Source: CAYRWR01 sp964428015
GTDB lineage: Bacteria > Spirochaetota > Brevinematia > Brevinematales > CAYRWR01
DNA: 64,000 bases
Direction of reading: 5' to 3'
Assembly: GCA_964428015.1 (NCBI GenBank)
Contig: CAYRWR010000013.1
Coordinates: 14,302-78,301 of the forward strand
The position numbers and the translations under genes were made by a program. Shown here one piece after another: positions 9,901 through 18,842 of this stretch (positions are counted from its first letter, which is position 1; every line of letters begins with the position of its first letter). A model generated the notes under the pieces. It was not told the origin of the DNA and searched no databases. It was given only the letters and a program-made list of their open reading frames with translations.

Positions 9901-11052
9901 TTCCAGATCAATCTTAGCTGTTATACCCAAGCCAGGAATAACATCCAGATTCCGGGATTCAACGGTCCCGGAAGGGAAATCATTGCCGGGTGAAAATACA
10001 AGATTAATGTCTCCCATTCCATATTTTACAGATTCCGCTCTTCCTTGGATAATGAAACGGTCATTTTGGGTAAATGTCCTGATTTCTAATCTTTTCTTAA
10101 TATCATTTGTGGACAGGACTTTGGCTTCCATTTTAAAAATCTCAGGACTGATAAGCATGCTTAATTTACCCTGATAATTTCCCGGTGAAAACATATGCTC
10201 TAAAAGATAAAATTCACTAAAAGGCTCATATTTTAAAGAAAAGTTCTGTTCTATATTCATATAAATAGTCTGATTACTTTGCTTTAAAATAGCAGCCAGT
10301 GGAGAAGAGGCTAGATCCAGATGAAAGGTCTCATCAAAATGGAATGAGAGAGGAGCCAGGTGCAGAATGTTGACACCTGCCAGATTAACTCCTCCAAACT
10401 TAACTAATCCATTCCCAATCCTTTTCTTCAAATCCTTTATATGGATATGAATATCCATTCCTGCTTTTGTATAGGAGATTTTATTGGTTTTATTAAGATT
10501 GATATATAGATCAGAGTCTAACCAGACTTCATTTCTATTCCATTTTAGCGAAAGATCACTAATCTGCATTTCAGCTGCAATTTCACCCACAATTCTAAGA
10601 TGACTTTTCAGATTTACCAGACTTATGCGGGTATTTATCTTATTTATCCATTTAATATCATTAGTATTATCTACTGCGACCGGTTGATTTATTAAATTCA
10701 TTACACTACCCAGAGTACCGTCCAACTCCAGATTGCCCAGTTTAATAAGGGTAACAAGGCTTTCTTGTCCTTTAAATAGAGCTTTGATTAAACTGTATCT
10801 GATCCTGATCCTGTCTATAGTTAAGACTGTAAATTCATCTACCTGAATCTCAACATTTTGTGCTGAGGCAAACAGAAAAGGCATATTAAAAAAAGTAGAA
10901 ATGTGTACAGATTGTACTTTAAGACTATCTTTTAAAAGGTCTTCCATACGGTTAACATTCCGTATGAGAATGACTTGAATAGTGGCCAGTATCCCCAGGT
11001 AAAAAATCACCAGGGCTAAAAGTAGAAGAAAATATCGCTTAATCAGTTTCAT
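6946..11052 (-). CDS. tamB: TamB-like translocation and assembly module protein (DUF490)
   Basis: The 1368-residue protein has one N-terminal membrane anchor (about residues 7-29) and then a very long, almost cysteine-free beta-strand-rich region. This is typical of the AsmA/TamB group, whose members form a lipid-transporting groove between the inner and outer membranes. The last 350 residues carry the conserved TamB C-terminal domain, including GTITFLEQDFQIKEGTASFNG, LFALLGFQPF and a terminal FGIGLDWQNFFLGWKYG. No separate TamA is visible, and spirochaetes are thought to use BamA as the partner (established for Borrelia, from memory). It lies directly upstream of bamA, with 16 bp between them, and 15 bp after the lipoprotein gene. 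Confidence 0.92.
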   Translation of the reverse strand: MKLIKRYFLLLLALVIFYLGILATIQVILIRNVNRMEDLLKDSLKVQSVHISTFFNMPFLFASAQNVEIQVDEFTVLTIDRIRIRYSLIKALFKGQESLVTLIKLGNLELDGTLGSVMNLINQPVAVDNTNDIKWINKINTRISLVNLKSHLRIVGEIAAEMQISDLSLKWNRNEVWLDSDLYINLNKTNKISYTKAGMDIHIHIKDLKKRIGNGLVKFGGVNLAGVNILHLAPLSFHFDETFHLDLASSPLAAILKQSNQTIYMNIEQNFSLKYEPFSEFYLLEHMFSPGNYQGKLSMLISPEIFKMEAKVLSTNDIKKRLEIRTFTQNDRFIIQGRAESVKYGMGDINLVFSPGNDFPSGTVESRNLDVIPGLGITAKIDLESQGKVLQVKAREVYLNGGRIGTVGSILTLEQDGGISFTPLPGYRNAPVSGKIGKNDYELNIDMIDVPGSALVHNIGFDIFNLGNGIYQGKMRIFNEGLIFRISGQLQGNYLGKRLVKVGMELDDEHMRLNEVYFPQSGLKTSLDLDFLHPAKDRTLIEIKGKAELAGRFYFPVSGNVIALNKKKAATVTLDFDKQIHLMIRSLNADSWISIQASDYPLATFGLPGILDTDVQLSLKNAMLENAGVKLAYSYLGRHYALRLQTEQKQGNILNLKQFVMEMDKEKVYGSGKLWETKNRLNARVDFLRGGTLKFESSFEKINGLFNLKNIYIQDFFQKKQDVYLSLNMNFYGDLIFPDFTISQLTILNSINATPFSLKMSDVRRVPGVLTISSVVLRNADINARLSSRIQFQSSGVNIEAAGQAILGEILQSDVKFDMKNSGKNTLLNYQLTGLSLGKESLGDLNGVLDIQGNHFDFYPVQGFAGIKGSFINQENANWDLELNVPRLKFKSNGSIRNEKISGDLKLKTDLKLLSFMQDVFKNIGGNLSADLELHGSIKDPKVAGTLKVDSTDLSIVNLNMDIKGFKGQIPVQNSKLLFKDFKVPTSTGTFLFDGYVELSLLQVSYIDLMLKPNTGTEAWLNLGMQTPSIKMLGNLFVKLIHIYGRPYHLNLEGESLARNANIFVGLQTEEPGNEEGIIEGIQWNLKVNMGNAVKFGNQFIDTTLSAGQSLTVLGSIGDGSLSLKGDVDVTRGTITFLEQDFQIKEGTASFNGQPGDPLPYINVQTELMTRDQTGERIRVYLTFEGKLSKISLKDFYSVPDRNRNELFALLGFQPFAVETGNTNQTTAAVRNVTMGGWNALENTFIFNPLANTIRRTLGLDLVSIRSQALGNIFENTFFGSTTNIDATSIIEGTSLTFGKYLFSNLFVEYELSFQKNDLSALGLAPMHSFGIGLDWQNFFLGWKYGPQDLGSGFKYEHSLDLQFHRKF

Positions 11053-11067
11053 AAATACAGGCTGGTA

Positions 11068-12579
11068 TCAAAATGTTTCCAGCTGCTCTAAAAGGTTTTT
11101 ATAGGCTTTTATTTCCGCCTGTTTTATTGCCTGCTGGAAGGTATTTCCCCACATTCTGCCTACCACATCCACACTTTTTTCCAGTTTACTGGTTTCTAAA
11201 TCAATGAGACTCATGTTAACATTGACTTGTGCGTTTTCCGTGTCTTTCAAAGCCACATCTTTTCCGGCAGATACTATTACTTCCACTCCAAAGAACATTC
11301 TTTTAGTAGTAGGATATTTACTTTGTAGATGTTTGATGACCAATTCTTTCAGTACTTTTTCTTCTCTGGCTTCGATGAGCATATCCTGGGGAATTTCTGC
11401 TGCCACAATGTTATACCCCCGGTTTGCCAGAATTCCTGCAATACGGTCATAAACGTCTGGTCTGAACTGAGGTTTGACCAGTTTATTATCCATCCGTATA
11501 ACACTCAGAATAACCACCGCAGTGGGTACTAGTTTATCTCGGGCACCCACGGAAAGCATCACTGATACAGACTGATCTTTGCGGATTTTCAGGATTTCCT
11601 GATAAAATTCCTCATCCAAACCCTGAATTTTTTCAAACTTTGCGGTTGAAAAACTGACCTGCAATCTGACCGTTTTGACTTCAGTAGTTTTTACAGAACC
11701 AATCTCTAATGTCACAAATCCTGAGTTATCGGTACTGAATCCTGTTTTGGATACTACTTTAGCATCTTCACCCTCTATGTCTACAGAAGTTAAAAGTCCC
11801 CCAACCGGAGAAGTTGAACCGGATCCTAAAACACTTATGGTAATAGGTTCACTCCCACCTTCCACGTAAGCATATTTAGGAGAATTGTTTAATTTGAAGG
11901 TAAGGCTGGTTAGAATTGATCTAATCAGATTTTTTGCCTGGTCATAAAGATCTGCATTTTCAGAAGCTTGCTCCGCAATAAAGTATCCGGAAAGGGAATC
12001 ATCCAGAGCTACAGATAGGTCTCCCTTTTTTCGGGCTTTTTGGGCGTTTTCTAAAAACTGAAGTGCCTGCTGCCGTTGATCCAAAGCCAGCTGTTTGAGG
12101 CGTGCTCTCTCATCTTCCACCCATTTTTTAGGTAGTTTGAGAAGTACATACATAGAGTATGTATTATCATTGAATTGCTCATAATAAAAGTCTTCTACAT
12201 CGACACTGACTTTAGCAGAACCTTTTCCTTCAATACTAGCTTTTATGGTTTCTGTAAAAGTGGATGCCTGATCTGTATCATTATATTCTGTACTTCTCTT
12301 TAATTTGGAGGTAACCCGAAAACCGATGTATTCAACCAGCTGACTGACCGCGTCGTCCACTGCATGATCCCGGGACGCTTTAAGATCTTTTTTTTCAGTG
12401 GAAAGCCCCACAAAATAGACAAATTCAGAACTTTTTTTCTGCATCACTATCCAATCCGGACTAGAGGAAGCAGATGCTTTTATAACTTTTTTAGTCCCAC
12501 TGGCGTCGGGTTTTACATTTTCCCCACCGCAGCTGAGTAGAGTAAATATCGAAATGAGTACCGCGAAATACTTAGACAT
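11068..12579 (-). CDS. LPP20-type lipoprotein
   Basis: The product is a 503-residue lipoprotein: a hydrophobic leader with lipobox LLSC and cysteine 17 followed by GGE. Residues 40-160 resemble the LPP20 family, with DWIVMQKKSSEFVYFVG and a helix rich in alternating charges (DHAVDDAVSQLVEYIGF), then a YYEQFNDNTYSMYVLLKLP strand pair. The middle (about 235-340) looks like Ig-type beta strands. The C-terminal 130 residues form another alpha/beta domain with FFGVEVIVSAGKD and a final helix of alternating charge. The role is unknown. Its place directly before tamB-bamA-skp suggests a part in envelope assembly, which is inference. GGGAGGA precedes the ATG, and a candidate promoter lies about 30 bp upstream. 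Confidence 0.75.
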   Translation of the reverse strand: MSKYFAVLISIFTLLSCGGENVKPDASGTKKVIKASASSSPDWIVMQKKSSEFVYFVGLSTEKKDLKASRDHAVDDAVSQLVEYIGFRVTSKLKRSTEYNDTDQASTFTETIKASIEGKGSAKVSVDVEDFYYEQFNDNTYSMYVLLKLPKKWVEDERARLKQLALDQRQQALQFLENAQKARKKGDLSVALDDSLSGYFIAEQASENADLYDQAKNLIRSILTSLTFKLNNSPKYAYVEGGSEPITISVLGSGSTSPVGGLLTSVDIEGEDAKVVSKTGFSTDNSGFVTLEIGSVKTTEVKTVRLQVSFSTAKFEKIQGLDEEFYQEILKIRKDQSVSVMLSVGARDKLVPTAVVILSVIRMDNKLVKPQFRPDVYDRIAGILANRGYNIVAAEIPQDMLIEAREEKVLKELVIKHLQSKYPTTKRMFFGVEVIVSAGKDVALKDTENAQVNVNMSLIDLETSKLEKSVDVVGRMWGNTFQQAIKQAEIKAYKNLLEQLETF

Positions 12580-12606
12580 GGTTCCTCCCGGGTTTCACTG
12601 ATAACT

Positions 12607-12634
12607 AATATAGCAGGAAAAGATGTGATTTCAA
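12607..12634 (-). promoter_or_regulatory. Candidate sigma-70 promoter for the lipoprotein-tamB-bamA-skp genes
   Basis: On the minus strand TTGAAA (12629-12634) is followed after 16 bp by TATATT (12607-12612), ending 27 bp before the lipoprotein ATG. This is the only gap over 100 bp in the series from 18.7 to 2.4 kb, which supports an internal promoter for the envelope genes. It was read by eye only. Confidence 0.4.
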
Positions 12635-12683
12635 AATTTTCATCCTGCCAATTAATTATAGAGAAGAAATGTCTAATTAGCAA

Positions 12684-14645
12684 TTATTCCAGTCCCATAG
12701 CCTCCAGACGTTGGCTGATATCCTGATTGGCAGGATTTATCTTTTGACCGGAACGATAGACATCCTGAGCTTCTTGTGTCCGTCCCAGGGACTCATAGAC
12801 CTGCCCCAGATGCAGATAGATTTCATCTATCCCTTCCAGATCCTGATAATAAGTCAGTTGGTTTACCAGGGATTCCAGGATCCTGACACTTTCTTTTTTT
12901 CTATCCTGTTTAAATAAAATCCAGGCTCTGGTATCCAGAAAAGCCAGATTACCAGGTTCAGACTTCAGAGATTGATCTACCAGCTGAAGAGCATATTCCA
13001 GTTTTTTTCCGCTCTCGGCATACATATAAGCCAGGAGATTATTAATATTACTGTCTTCAGGATAAAACCCGACAGCATTTTCCAGGATAGCTATAGCATC
13101 ATCATAATTCTTTTGTCTGGCATAGACCGTGGCTAACAGGTAATATACCCTGGAATTGTTGTTGTCATAAGTATAGGCCCTTTTCAGATCTGCTATAGCA
13201 TGGGAATAGTCATTATTTTCCAGTCTTAACAATCCCGAAAATGATGCGACTTCCATTTTATTCCGGTTATTAGTCTGGCTTTCCTCCAGTCGTTGAAATT
13301 CCTGCCAGGCCATATCCGTTTTCTGCTGATGGTAATAGATATTAGCCATCTGGAGCTGGGCTGCCAGTTTATCTTCCGGAGTGATAGGTAGAGAAAGAAA
13401 CCTCTGATAATATTTTAGTGCTTCTTCAGGATTTTTATTCTGATCCTGAATCTGGGCAATGATCCAATATACTTCTTTTCTTAACCATTTTTCTTCTTCC
13501 AGTGGGCGCATCAAAGCTACAGCCAGATCATTTTGTCCATTCACTCTGGCCAGATTAGCCATTAAGAATTGGTACTGCAGACTTTTCTGACGGTTACCCA
13601 ATGCTGCATAAATATCACGGTACAGGGCATAGATATAAAAAGAAGTCTGGTCATTATTTACTTTATACTGACTCAATTCCCGTGCCGCTTCCAGATAATC
13701 TTTGTTTTCTATTTTATTAAGTGCTTTAAATAAATGGCTAGTTTTACCGAATTCTGAGATCAATTCTTTTAATCCCGATACTCCGGAGTAATACAGAATA
13801 CTGGCATACAATTCCGCACTTTCGGGTGAAAGATAATTAAGAGGAATCTGCTTATAATTTTCTGTAGCTTTATTATAATCCAGGGTATAGGCGTAATAAG
13901 TGCCTAATAATTCGGTGATTTCCGTCCCCTGGTTATAAAAGACTCGGGCTGCTTCCAGAAATTTAATTGCAGGATTGAGAAAACCTTCACCCGCCGCCAT
14001 CTTACCCAGGTAATAATTGGCAGTAAATAAAGCATTCAAACCCAACATAGAGGAAGAATTTGCATAGGTTATTATTCTGGAAAAATGGGTCTTGGCCTTC
14101 ATGTAGTCACCGGTCTGAAAATAGTAATTACCCAGATAATAATTACCGTAAGTATCATTGATATCCAGCGATAAAATATGTTTTAACAAATCCAGCATTT
14201 CCCGATTAGCACTATCCAGTCTTAATATTTCCCCGTATTGGTACAACAGTTCCAGAAAATCAGGGTAAAGTTTATAACCTGCATCTCCGGTTTTACGTGC
14301 ACCGGAGATAATCTCCGGAAGTCTATCCTGTTGGCCCTGATCCTGTGCAGAAGCGGCCCATTCCAGATAATCTTTCAAAATATTCAAATAGAGGAATTTA
14401 TCATTCACCCCTTGCCGCAGGAGATACTCTTCTTTATATATAGCTTCATCGAATTTTCCCATATATTTCAGATCCTGAGCCTGAGAATAGATAATTTCAG
14501 CATCCAGATCCGTCAAACCTTCATCCGGAAATTGTCTTTCCCGGCCATCTTCTTTAACCTGTAACTTTGTCTTGGTATCCGGATGTGCATTATCTACTGC
14601 GGTGAATATTAATCCAGCCAGAATGATAAGAAAAAGTGGTCTCAT
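12684..14645 (-). CDS. Periplasmic TPR-repeat protein
   Basis: The product has 653 residues, with an N-terminal signal-like segment (MRPLFLIILAGLIFTAVDNA) followed almost entirely by tetratricopeptide repeats. Clear repeat units include YGNYYLGNYYFQTGDYMKAK, YYLLATVYARQKNYDDAIAI and IYLHLGQVYESLGRTQEAQ. TPR arrays mediate protein-protein contacts; no catalytic domain is present. No lipobox cysteine is seen, so it is probably a soluble or anchored periplasmic protein. AGGAGA precedes the ATG and only 8 bp separate it from the upstream M50 protease gene, so the two are one transcript. The partner is unknown; the downstream tamB-bamA cluster makes an envelope role plausible. Confidence 0.8.
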   Translation of the reverse strand: MRPLFLIILAGLIFTAVDNAHPDTKTKLQVKEDGRERQFPDEGLTDLDAEIIYSQAQDLKYMGKFDEAIYKEEYLLRQGVNDKFLYLNILKDYLEWAASAQDQGQQDRLPEIISGARKTGDAGYKLYPDFLELLYQYGEILRLDSANREMLDLLKHILSLDINDTYGNYYLGNYYFQTGDYMKAKTHFSRIITYANSSSMLGLNALFTANYYLGKMAAGEGFLNPAIKFLEAARVFYNQGTEITELLGTYYAYTLDYNKATENYKQIPLNYLSPESAELYASILYYSGVSGLKELISEFGKTSHLFKALNKIENKDYLEAARELSQYKVNNDQTSFYIYALYRDIYAALGNRQKSLQYQFLMANLARVNGQNDLAVALMRPLEEEKWLRKEVYWIIAQIQDQNKNPEEALKYYQRFLSLPITPEDKLAAQLQMANIYYHQQKTDMAWQEFQRLEESQTNNRNKMEVASFSGLLRLENNDYSHAIADLKRAYTYDNNNSRVYYLLATVYARQKNYDDAIAILENAVGFYPEDSNINNLLAYMYAESGKKLEYALQLVDQSLKSEPGNLAFLDTRAWILFKQDRKKESVRILESLVNQLTYYQDLEGIDEIYLHLGQVYESLGRTQEAQDVYRSGQKINPANQDISQRLEAMGLE

Positions 14646-14653
14646 AATTTCTC

Positions 14654-15367
14654 CTAGACGCCAAATATTTTCAGGAACAGTCTCAATACGCCATTAAATA
14701 TCGGCGTGTATATATAAGATAGTAAACCGGATAATAATAAGACCAGAAAAATGACTAAAAAGGTGGTCTGATTTTTTCTGAGCCATACCGAGGGGCCCTG
14801 GGGTAGTAGATTGGTCAGGGCGTGAAAACCATCTAAAGGCGGAAAGGGCAGAAGGTTAAAAATCATCAGCATAAGGTTTAAAGTCGCCACATGCAGAAAG
14901 ACCATGGGACTGGGGAAAACTGCCACCTTATATATGGAAAATAAAAGCTGCTGACTGGACATCATGTATTCACGAATACCCCCGCCCCAGGAGGGAATCT
15001 TCATACTCCAGGCAAAAACAGAGAAAGTGACCAAAGCGATGAGAAGGTTGAGGGCCACACCAGCCAGACTGACCCACAATTCAGAACGGTGGTGACGGAA
15101 GTTAGCCGGATTGACGGGTACCGGTTTAGCCCAACCGAAGGCACTACCGGTAGTAAACAACATCACAACGGGTAGTATCAGAGTACCAAAAATATCCACA
15201 TGAGAAACCGGATTAAGAGTTAATCGCCCCATCCTTTTGGCGGTGCTGTCTCCGTTGAGATAGGCCACCCAGGCATGACCCATCTCATGCAGAATGATGG
15301 AGTATAATACCCCACCGATCAGGAGGATGGTGTTTAGAATATGCCAGATAATAGTGGTAATTTCCAT
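14654..15367 (-). CDS. Site-2 protease family intramembrane metallopeptidase (M50)
   Basis: The 237-residue membrane protein contains the zinc-binding HEMGH motif (residues 27-31) inside its first hydrophobic region and a second-site motif NLLPFPPLDGF near residues 170-180. Together these define the M50B site-2 protease fold. Five or six transmembrane segments are visible and there is no PDZ domain. It therefore resembles the short YwhC-type proteins, not RseP. Substrates of this short group are mostly unknown. Its ATG follows the stop of the Gfo/Idh gene directly (TAAATG), indicating translational coupling. A TPR protein gene follows after 8 bp. Confidence 0.88.
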   Translation of the reverse strand: MEITTIIWHILNTILLIGGVLYSIILHEMGHAWVAYLNGDSTAKRMGRLTLNPVSHVDIFGTLILPVVMLFTTGSAFGWAKPVPVNPANFRHHRSELWVSLAGVALNLLIALVTFSVFAWSMKIPSWGGGIREYMMSSQQLLFSIYKVAVFPSPMVFLHVATLNLMLMIFNLLPFPPLDGFHALTNLLPQGPSVWLRKNQTTFLVIFLVLLLSGLLSYIYTPIFNGVLRLFLKIFGV

Positions 15368-16384
15368 TTAATCCTTTCCTCGTTTCAGCAGATTCCGGAT
15401 ACTTTCTATGAGTTCCAGATATTTTACACTGTCTTCCAATCCAGAACCATGGTCCGCCCCATTATGTAAAAATTGGAAGCAAGCCTCTACCATTCCGGAA
15501 AAATAAGCACTTTTGACGGGTTTGCGGTATCTGTGGTCTTTTTTTAAAGAATAAAACCCGCTGTACCATCTGCTGGGCCGGGAGCGGTACACAGCCCATT
15601 TACCATTTCCTACACAGAGCCGGCCCTGTTCGCATTCCCATTCGGTTTCAAACTCAAAATGCCTGGTGCCCATGCCGAATTCCAGACTGAGGGGGATAGA
15701 TCCCACTCGGCCCAGGACAGCCACCCCACTCCTATTACCAGAGTTGATTCTGCTGCTGATTGCCGCTTCCAGGGTAAGTTCCTGCTCCGACACATAACCA
15801 ATGATATCCAGCAAATGGGTACCGTCATGAATCAGAGTACCCTGCCCTTCTTCTTCATCATTGGACAATACGGCAGGCACATTGGATAGAATCCGGCCTC
15901 TTATGGAGCATATCGCGCCTAATGTTCCCTCTTTGAGGATTTGGCGGGCCAGCTGATAATCCCGGGCAAAGCGCCGTTCATGGTTTATCAGCAGGGGAAT
16001 ATTGTGCTCCCGGCATATCTTCAGCATACGCCTGGCCTGTTCCAGGTTGGGGGCGGCGGGCTTCTCCATGACCACCAACCGGGGTGGATTTTGTACCAGC
16101 GCTTCCAGAGCCGGGAGATGGTCTTTTTCAGGCAGAGCTACTACTACAACGTCCCAATCTTCTGTCTGTAACAGACTGTGATAATCTTCTTTTACTATGG
16201 TTCCGGGATAGGCTCGAGCCCATCGGTTTCTTTTTACTTCATCAATATCGCATCCCCCAGCCAGGGTGAAACCGCAATGAGCGGCAAAGGCATGTGAATG
16301 GGATGCCGGCTTTTCACGTTTGGGGTCGAGCCCCAGACTGTAGGCTATACGGCCCAGTCCTAAAAGGGCTAATTTATAGGGCAT
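15368..16384 (-). CDS. Gfo/Idh/MocA family oxidoreductase
   Basis: This is a 338-residue NAD(P)-dependent oxidoreductase. The Rossmann start is MPYKLALLGLGRIA, with the glycine-rich turn at residues 9-12, and the family EKP motif occurs in VVMEKPAAPN near residue 98. A substrate-domain histidine is present in IHDGTHLLDIIGY. Family members act on sugars, inositols or biliverdin-like substrates; the substrate here cannot be read. The ATG at 16384 was chosen because the Rossmann strand begins there; a longer frame would overlap the ATPase gene by 80 bp. With this start the overlap is 11 bp. The next gene (M50) starts at its stop codon. Confidence 0.85.
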   Translation of the reverse strand: MPYKLALLGLGRIAYSLGLDPKREKPASHSHAFAAHCGFTLAGGCDIDEVKRNRWARAYPGTIVKEDYHSLLQTEDWDVVVVALPEKDHLPALEALVQNPPRLVVMEKPAAPNLEQARRMLKICREHNIPLLINHERRFARDYQLARQILKEGTLGAICSIRGRILSNVPAVLSNDEEEGQGTLIHDGTHLLDIIGYVSEQELTLEAAISSRINSGNRSGVAVLGRVGSIPLSLEFGMGTRHFEFETEWECEQGRLCVGNGKWAVYRSRPSRWYSGFYSLKKDHRYRKPVKSAYFSGMVEACFQFLHNGADHGSGLEDSVKYLELIESIRNLLKRGKD

Positions 16385-18704
16385 GGTCCAGCCTGATGCG
16401 GTTGAGATTTTTGGTAAACACTTCACTAAATGTCTGTTCCATCTGTTCTTCATTTACCGTGGTATAGATCACCTGCCAGCCCTGCTCACTGTAATCTTTC
16501 AGGATCTCCACCGCGGCTTTGCGGCGGTTTTTGTCAAAGCTCAGAAAGGCGTCATCCAGGACTAATACCCCTGCTTCCTTAAGCTGAAAGGATGCCAGGG
16601 CCAGCCTAAGCGCGAAATAAAACTGATTTCTGGTACCAGTGGACAGACTGGAAAAAGCATAGCGCTTTCCGTCAGGTCCGGCTACCCAAATTTCAATTTT
16701 AGCCCCTTTTTCAAAACCCAGATCCACATAGCGTCCCAGGCTGAGTCTTTTCCATAGCTCTTTAAAACCGGGGGCATCCAATACAGCCATTACCAGGTCA
16801 TCCACTCTTCCATCTATATTTTTTACAGCCTGGTCTAAAATTAAACTATAATTTATATCTTCACTTATCTTCTTTTCAAATTCTCTTACTCTTTCCGCCA
16901 GCCCGATGACATTCCAGGGGTCGCCATGCAGATCCCAGGACTGATATTCCTGGTAAAACTGGCGGGGTTTGTCATTCTGGATACCCTGATCCAGGGCTTT
17001 AAGCCCCCGGCTGACTGTACTGAGTATCTGACCCTGCATTCCGGCATTCCGGCTGTCCAGATCCGCGATACGATCAGACAACTCCTGACGCCGCGCGGAA
17101 ATAGTCTGAAAATCTTCTTCTTTATATTCATCAGTTTCGTTTGAACCGGCAGATTGTTCTTTTTCCAGAGCCTTAAGCTCCAGATGTAGTCTTTCATGGT
17201 TTTCAGTGGAAAATTGTTTTTTAATTTCCTGGAGCATGAGGCCGCGGTTTTGTTCCAGTTTAAGCTTGTCATCCTTTAAAGTTTGGTGTCTGGTTCTGAT
17301 TTCAATCTGGTACTCATAACTTTTATAACGGCTTTCCCAGTCTTTTTCATCCTGCAGTTTTTGACGCAGATTTTCTCTTATTTGCTCCAGCTCTTGTGAG
17401 AGAATGTTTTTGTCTTTTTCCCTGAGACTGGTTTCCAATTGGGCTTCCCGCTCCTGTGCGATCTGCAGGGATTCGTCCAGGCCCCGGACTCTCTCCAGTG
17501 ATTTTTGTAATGCCAGACGTAATTCCATCTCTTTATTGTCTGTTGAAGGTGAAGGAGATTTCCTGGTTATTGAGACTATGATCAGGATGACCAGAGTGAT
17601 AAAAGCGCTGCCCGCTAAGACAAATCCCCCCGGCACAAAATAACCTCTGAGTGGATCAGGGAACTGAATAATATCCAGTAACGCCAGAATTGACGTCAAA
17701 GCTCCTCCCAGAAGAGCTGTCAGGGAAACAATCAGCCCTGTCCACCAGCCCCTTGCGGAGTGTTTGACAGTCCCCTGAGGTGAAATGGAGGCCAATTCCT
17801 GTTCAAGACGGAGGATATCCTCTTGCTCCTTTTCTTTTCGGATCTGCGATTCTACCAGCCGTTTCTGCAGGGATTTGAGCTCGTTTTCCAATTCCTGTCG
17901 GGTCCCCCCCAGGGTCTCAGCCTTTGCTTCCAAAGCTTTCAGGCGGCTGGACAGGGACTGCTTATCATCCTGCAGTTGTTTCCAGTGTTCCAGCACTTCC
18001 GGAGCTATCTGGCTCTGGAGCACATTGATCTCCCTATCCCTGGATGCAATAGTATCTATCAGGCCGAAATAACCGGTCAATAATTGCAGACGACGTTTTT
18101 TTTCAGATTCTTCCCTCAACCCCGACATATTTCCCAGTTTGGAACGCAGATTTTCTTCTTCTTTACGTAAACGGGCCATCTCTTCCCGGGATTGCTTCAT
18201 CTGTTCTACACGGCTCACTTCCCCATCCAGTAAATGGGAAAAATTCTGAATATTGGACAAAAAGACATTCATCCAGGTATTGGACCGGGATACTCCCAGC
18301 AGAGACACTATGTCCTTTTTGATGCGGTTATAGATACCATCAGAACCGTACAGGATGTTGCGAATTTCCTGATTCCAGAAATCGGTATCTTCCAGTCCCA
18401 AACCATCTTTTCCACCCCACTGGTTTATTCCTTCCCTGATTACCAGCAGAGATGCGTAGGGATTGAGTTCAGGTTTTTCACCCTCCCAAACCAAGTCTAT
18501 ACCCTTACTGAGATCAAAGCGATTATTCAGCAAACTTTTTACCAGAGGGTTTTTTTTATCCGACGCAAAAAGCTGATGAATGAGAATATCAGTAAGTGTG
18601 GTCTTGCCTTCTTCATTATTACCAATGAGAAGGTTGACTCTATCGAAATGAAAGGAGCGACCCATGAGTGGACCGGCCTCTTTGATAGTAAGGGATTTTA
18701 TCAC
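16374..18704 (-). CDS. SMC/Rad50-like AAA ATPase with a central membrane hairpin
   Basis: The product has 776 residues. The Walker A motif GNNEEGKTT lies at residues 28-36. At the C-terminus an ABC-type signature (LSTGTRNQ, about 682) and Walker B VLVLDDAFLSFD (about 712-723) complete the split ATPase head. The middle is a long coiled coil (about 165-310 and 395-530) interrupted at about 318-385 by two strongly hydrophobic segments, WWTGLIVSLTALLGG and FVLAGSAFITLVILIIVSI. This replaces a zinc hook with a membrane hairpin, as in YhaN-type proteins. Those usually pair with a YhaO/SbcD-like nuclease; none is adjacent. The start is GTG with AAGGAA 5 bp upstream. The gene begins the operon leading to the Gfo/Idh oxidoreductase and M50 protease. 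A DNA-repair or membrane role is possible but unproven. Confidence 0.8.
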   Translation of the reverse strand: MIKSLTIKEAGPLMGRSFHFDRVNLLIGNNEEGKTTLTDILIHQLFASDKKNPLVKSLLNNRFDLSKGIDLVWEGEKPELNPYASLLVIREGINQWGGKDGLGLEDTDFWNQEIRNILYGSDGIYNRIKKDIVSLLGVSRSNTWMNVFLSNIQNFSHLLDGEVSRVEQMKQSREEMARLRKEEENLRSKLGNMSGLREESEKKRRLQLLTGYFGLIDTIASRDREINVLQSQIAPEVLEHWKQLQDDKQSLSSRLKALEAKAETLGGTRQELENELKSLQKRLVESQIRKEKEQEDILRLEQELASISPQGTVKHSARGWWTGLIVSLTALLGGALTSILALLDIIQFPDPLRGYFVPGGFVLAGSAFITLVILIIVSITRKSPSPSTDNKEMELRLALQKSLERVRGLDESLQIAQEREAQLETSLREKDKNILSQELEQIRENLRQKLQDEKDWESRYKSYEYQIEIRTRHQTLKDDKLKLEQNRGLMLQEIKKQFSTENHERLHLELKALEKEQSAGSNETDEYKEEDFQTISARRQELSDRIADLDSRNAGMQGQILSTVSRGLKALDQGIQNDKPRQFYQEYQSWDLHGDPWNVIGLAERVREFEKKISEDINYSLILDQAVKNIDGRVDDLVMAVLDAPGFKELWKRLSLGRYVDLGFEKGAKIEIWVAGPDGKRYAFSSLSTGTRNQFYFALRLALASFQLKEAGVLVLDDAFLSFDKNRRKAAVEILKDYSEQGWQVIYTTVNEEQMEQTFSEVFTKNLNRIRLDHAL

Positions 18705-18789
18705 AGTGATTCCTTATCCGCAGCAATGCATACAGATATTGTAACCCCGCCCCCTGTTTTTCGCAAATCCTCTGGACCTGGCAGGAAAA

Positions 18790-18832
18790 CCAAAAAAAAG
18801 AGGCTGATTCCCGAACTCAGGAGTCAGCCTCT
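18790..18832 (-). terminator. Rho-independent terminator of the CrtI-like gene
   Basis: A 9-bp stem (arms 18799-18807 and 18824-18832, AGAGGCTGA with its complement) is followed on the minus strand by eight T residues. It lies 10 bp past the stop of the oxidoreductase gene and just before the ATPase gene. Confidence 0.85.
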
Positions 18833-18842
18833 GATGGCGTAT

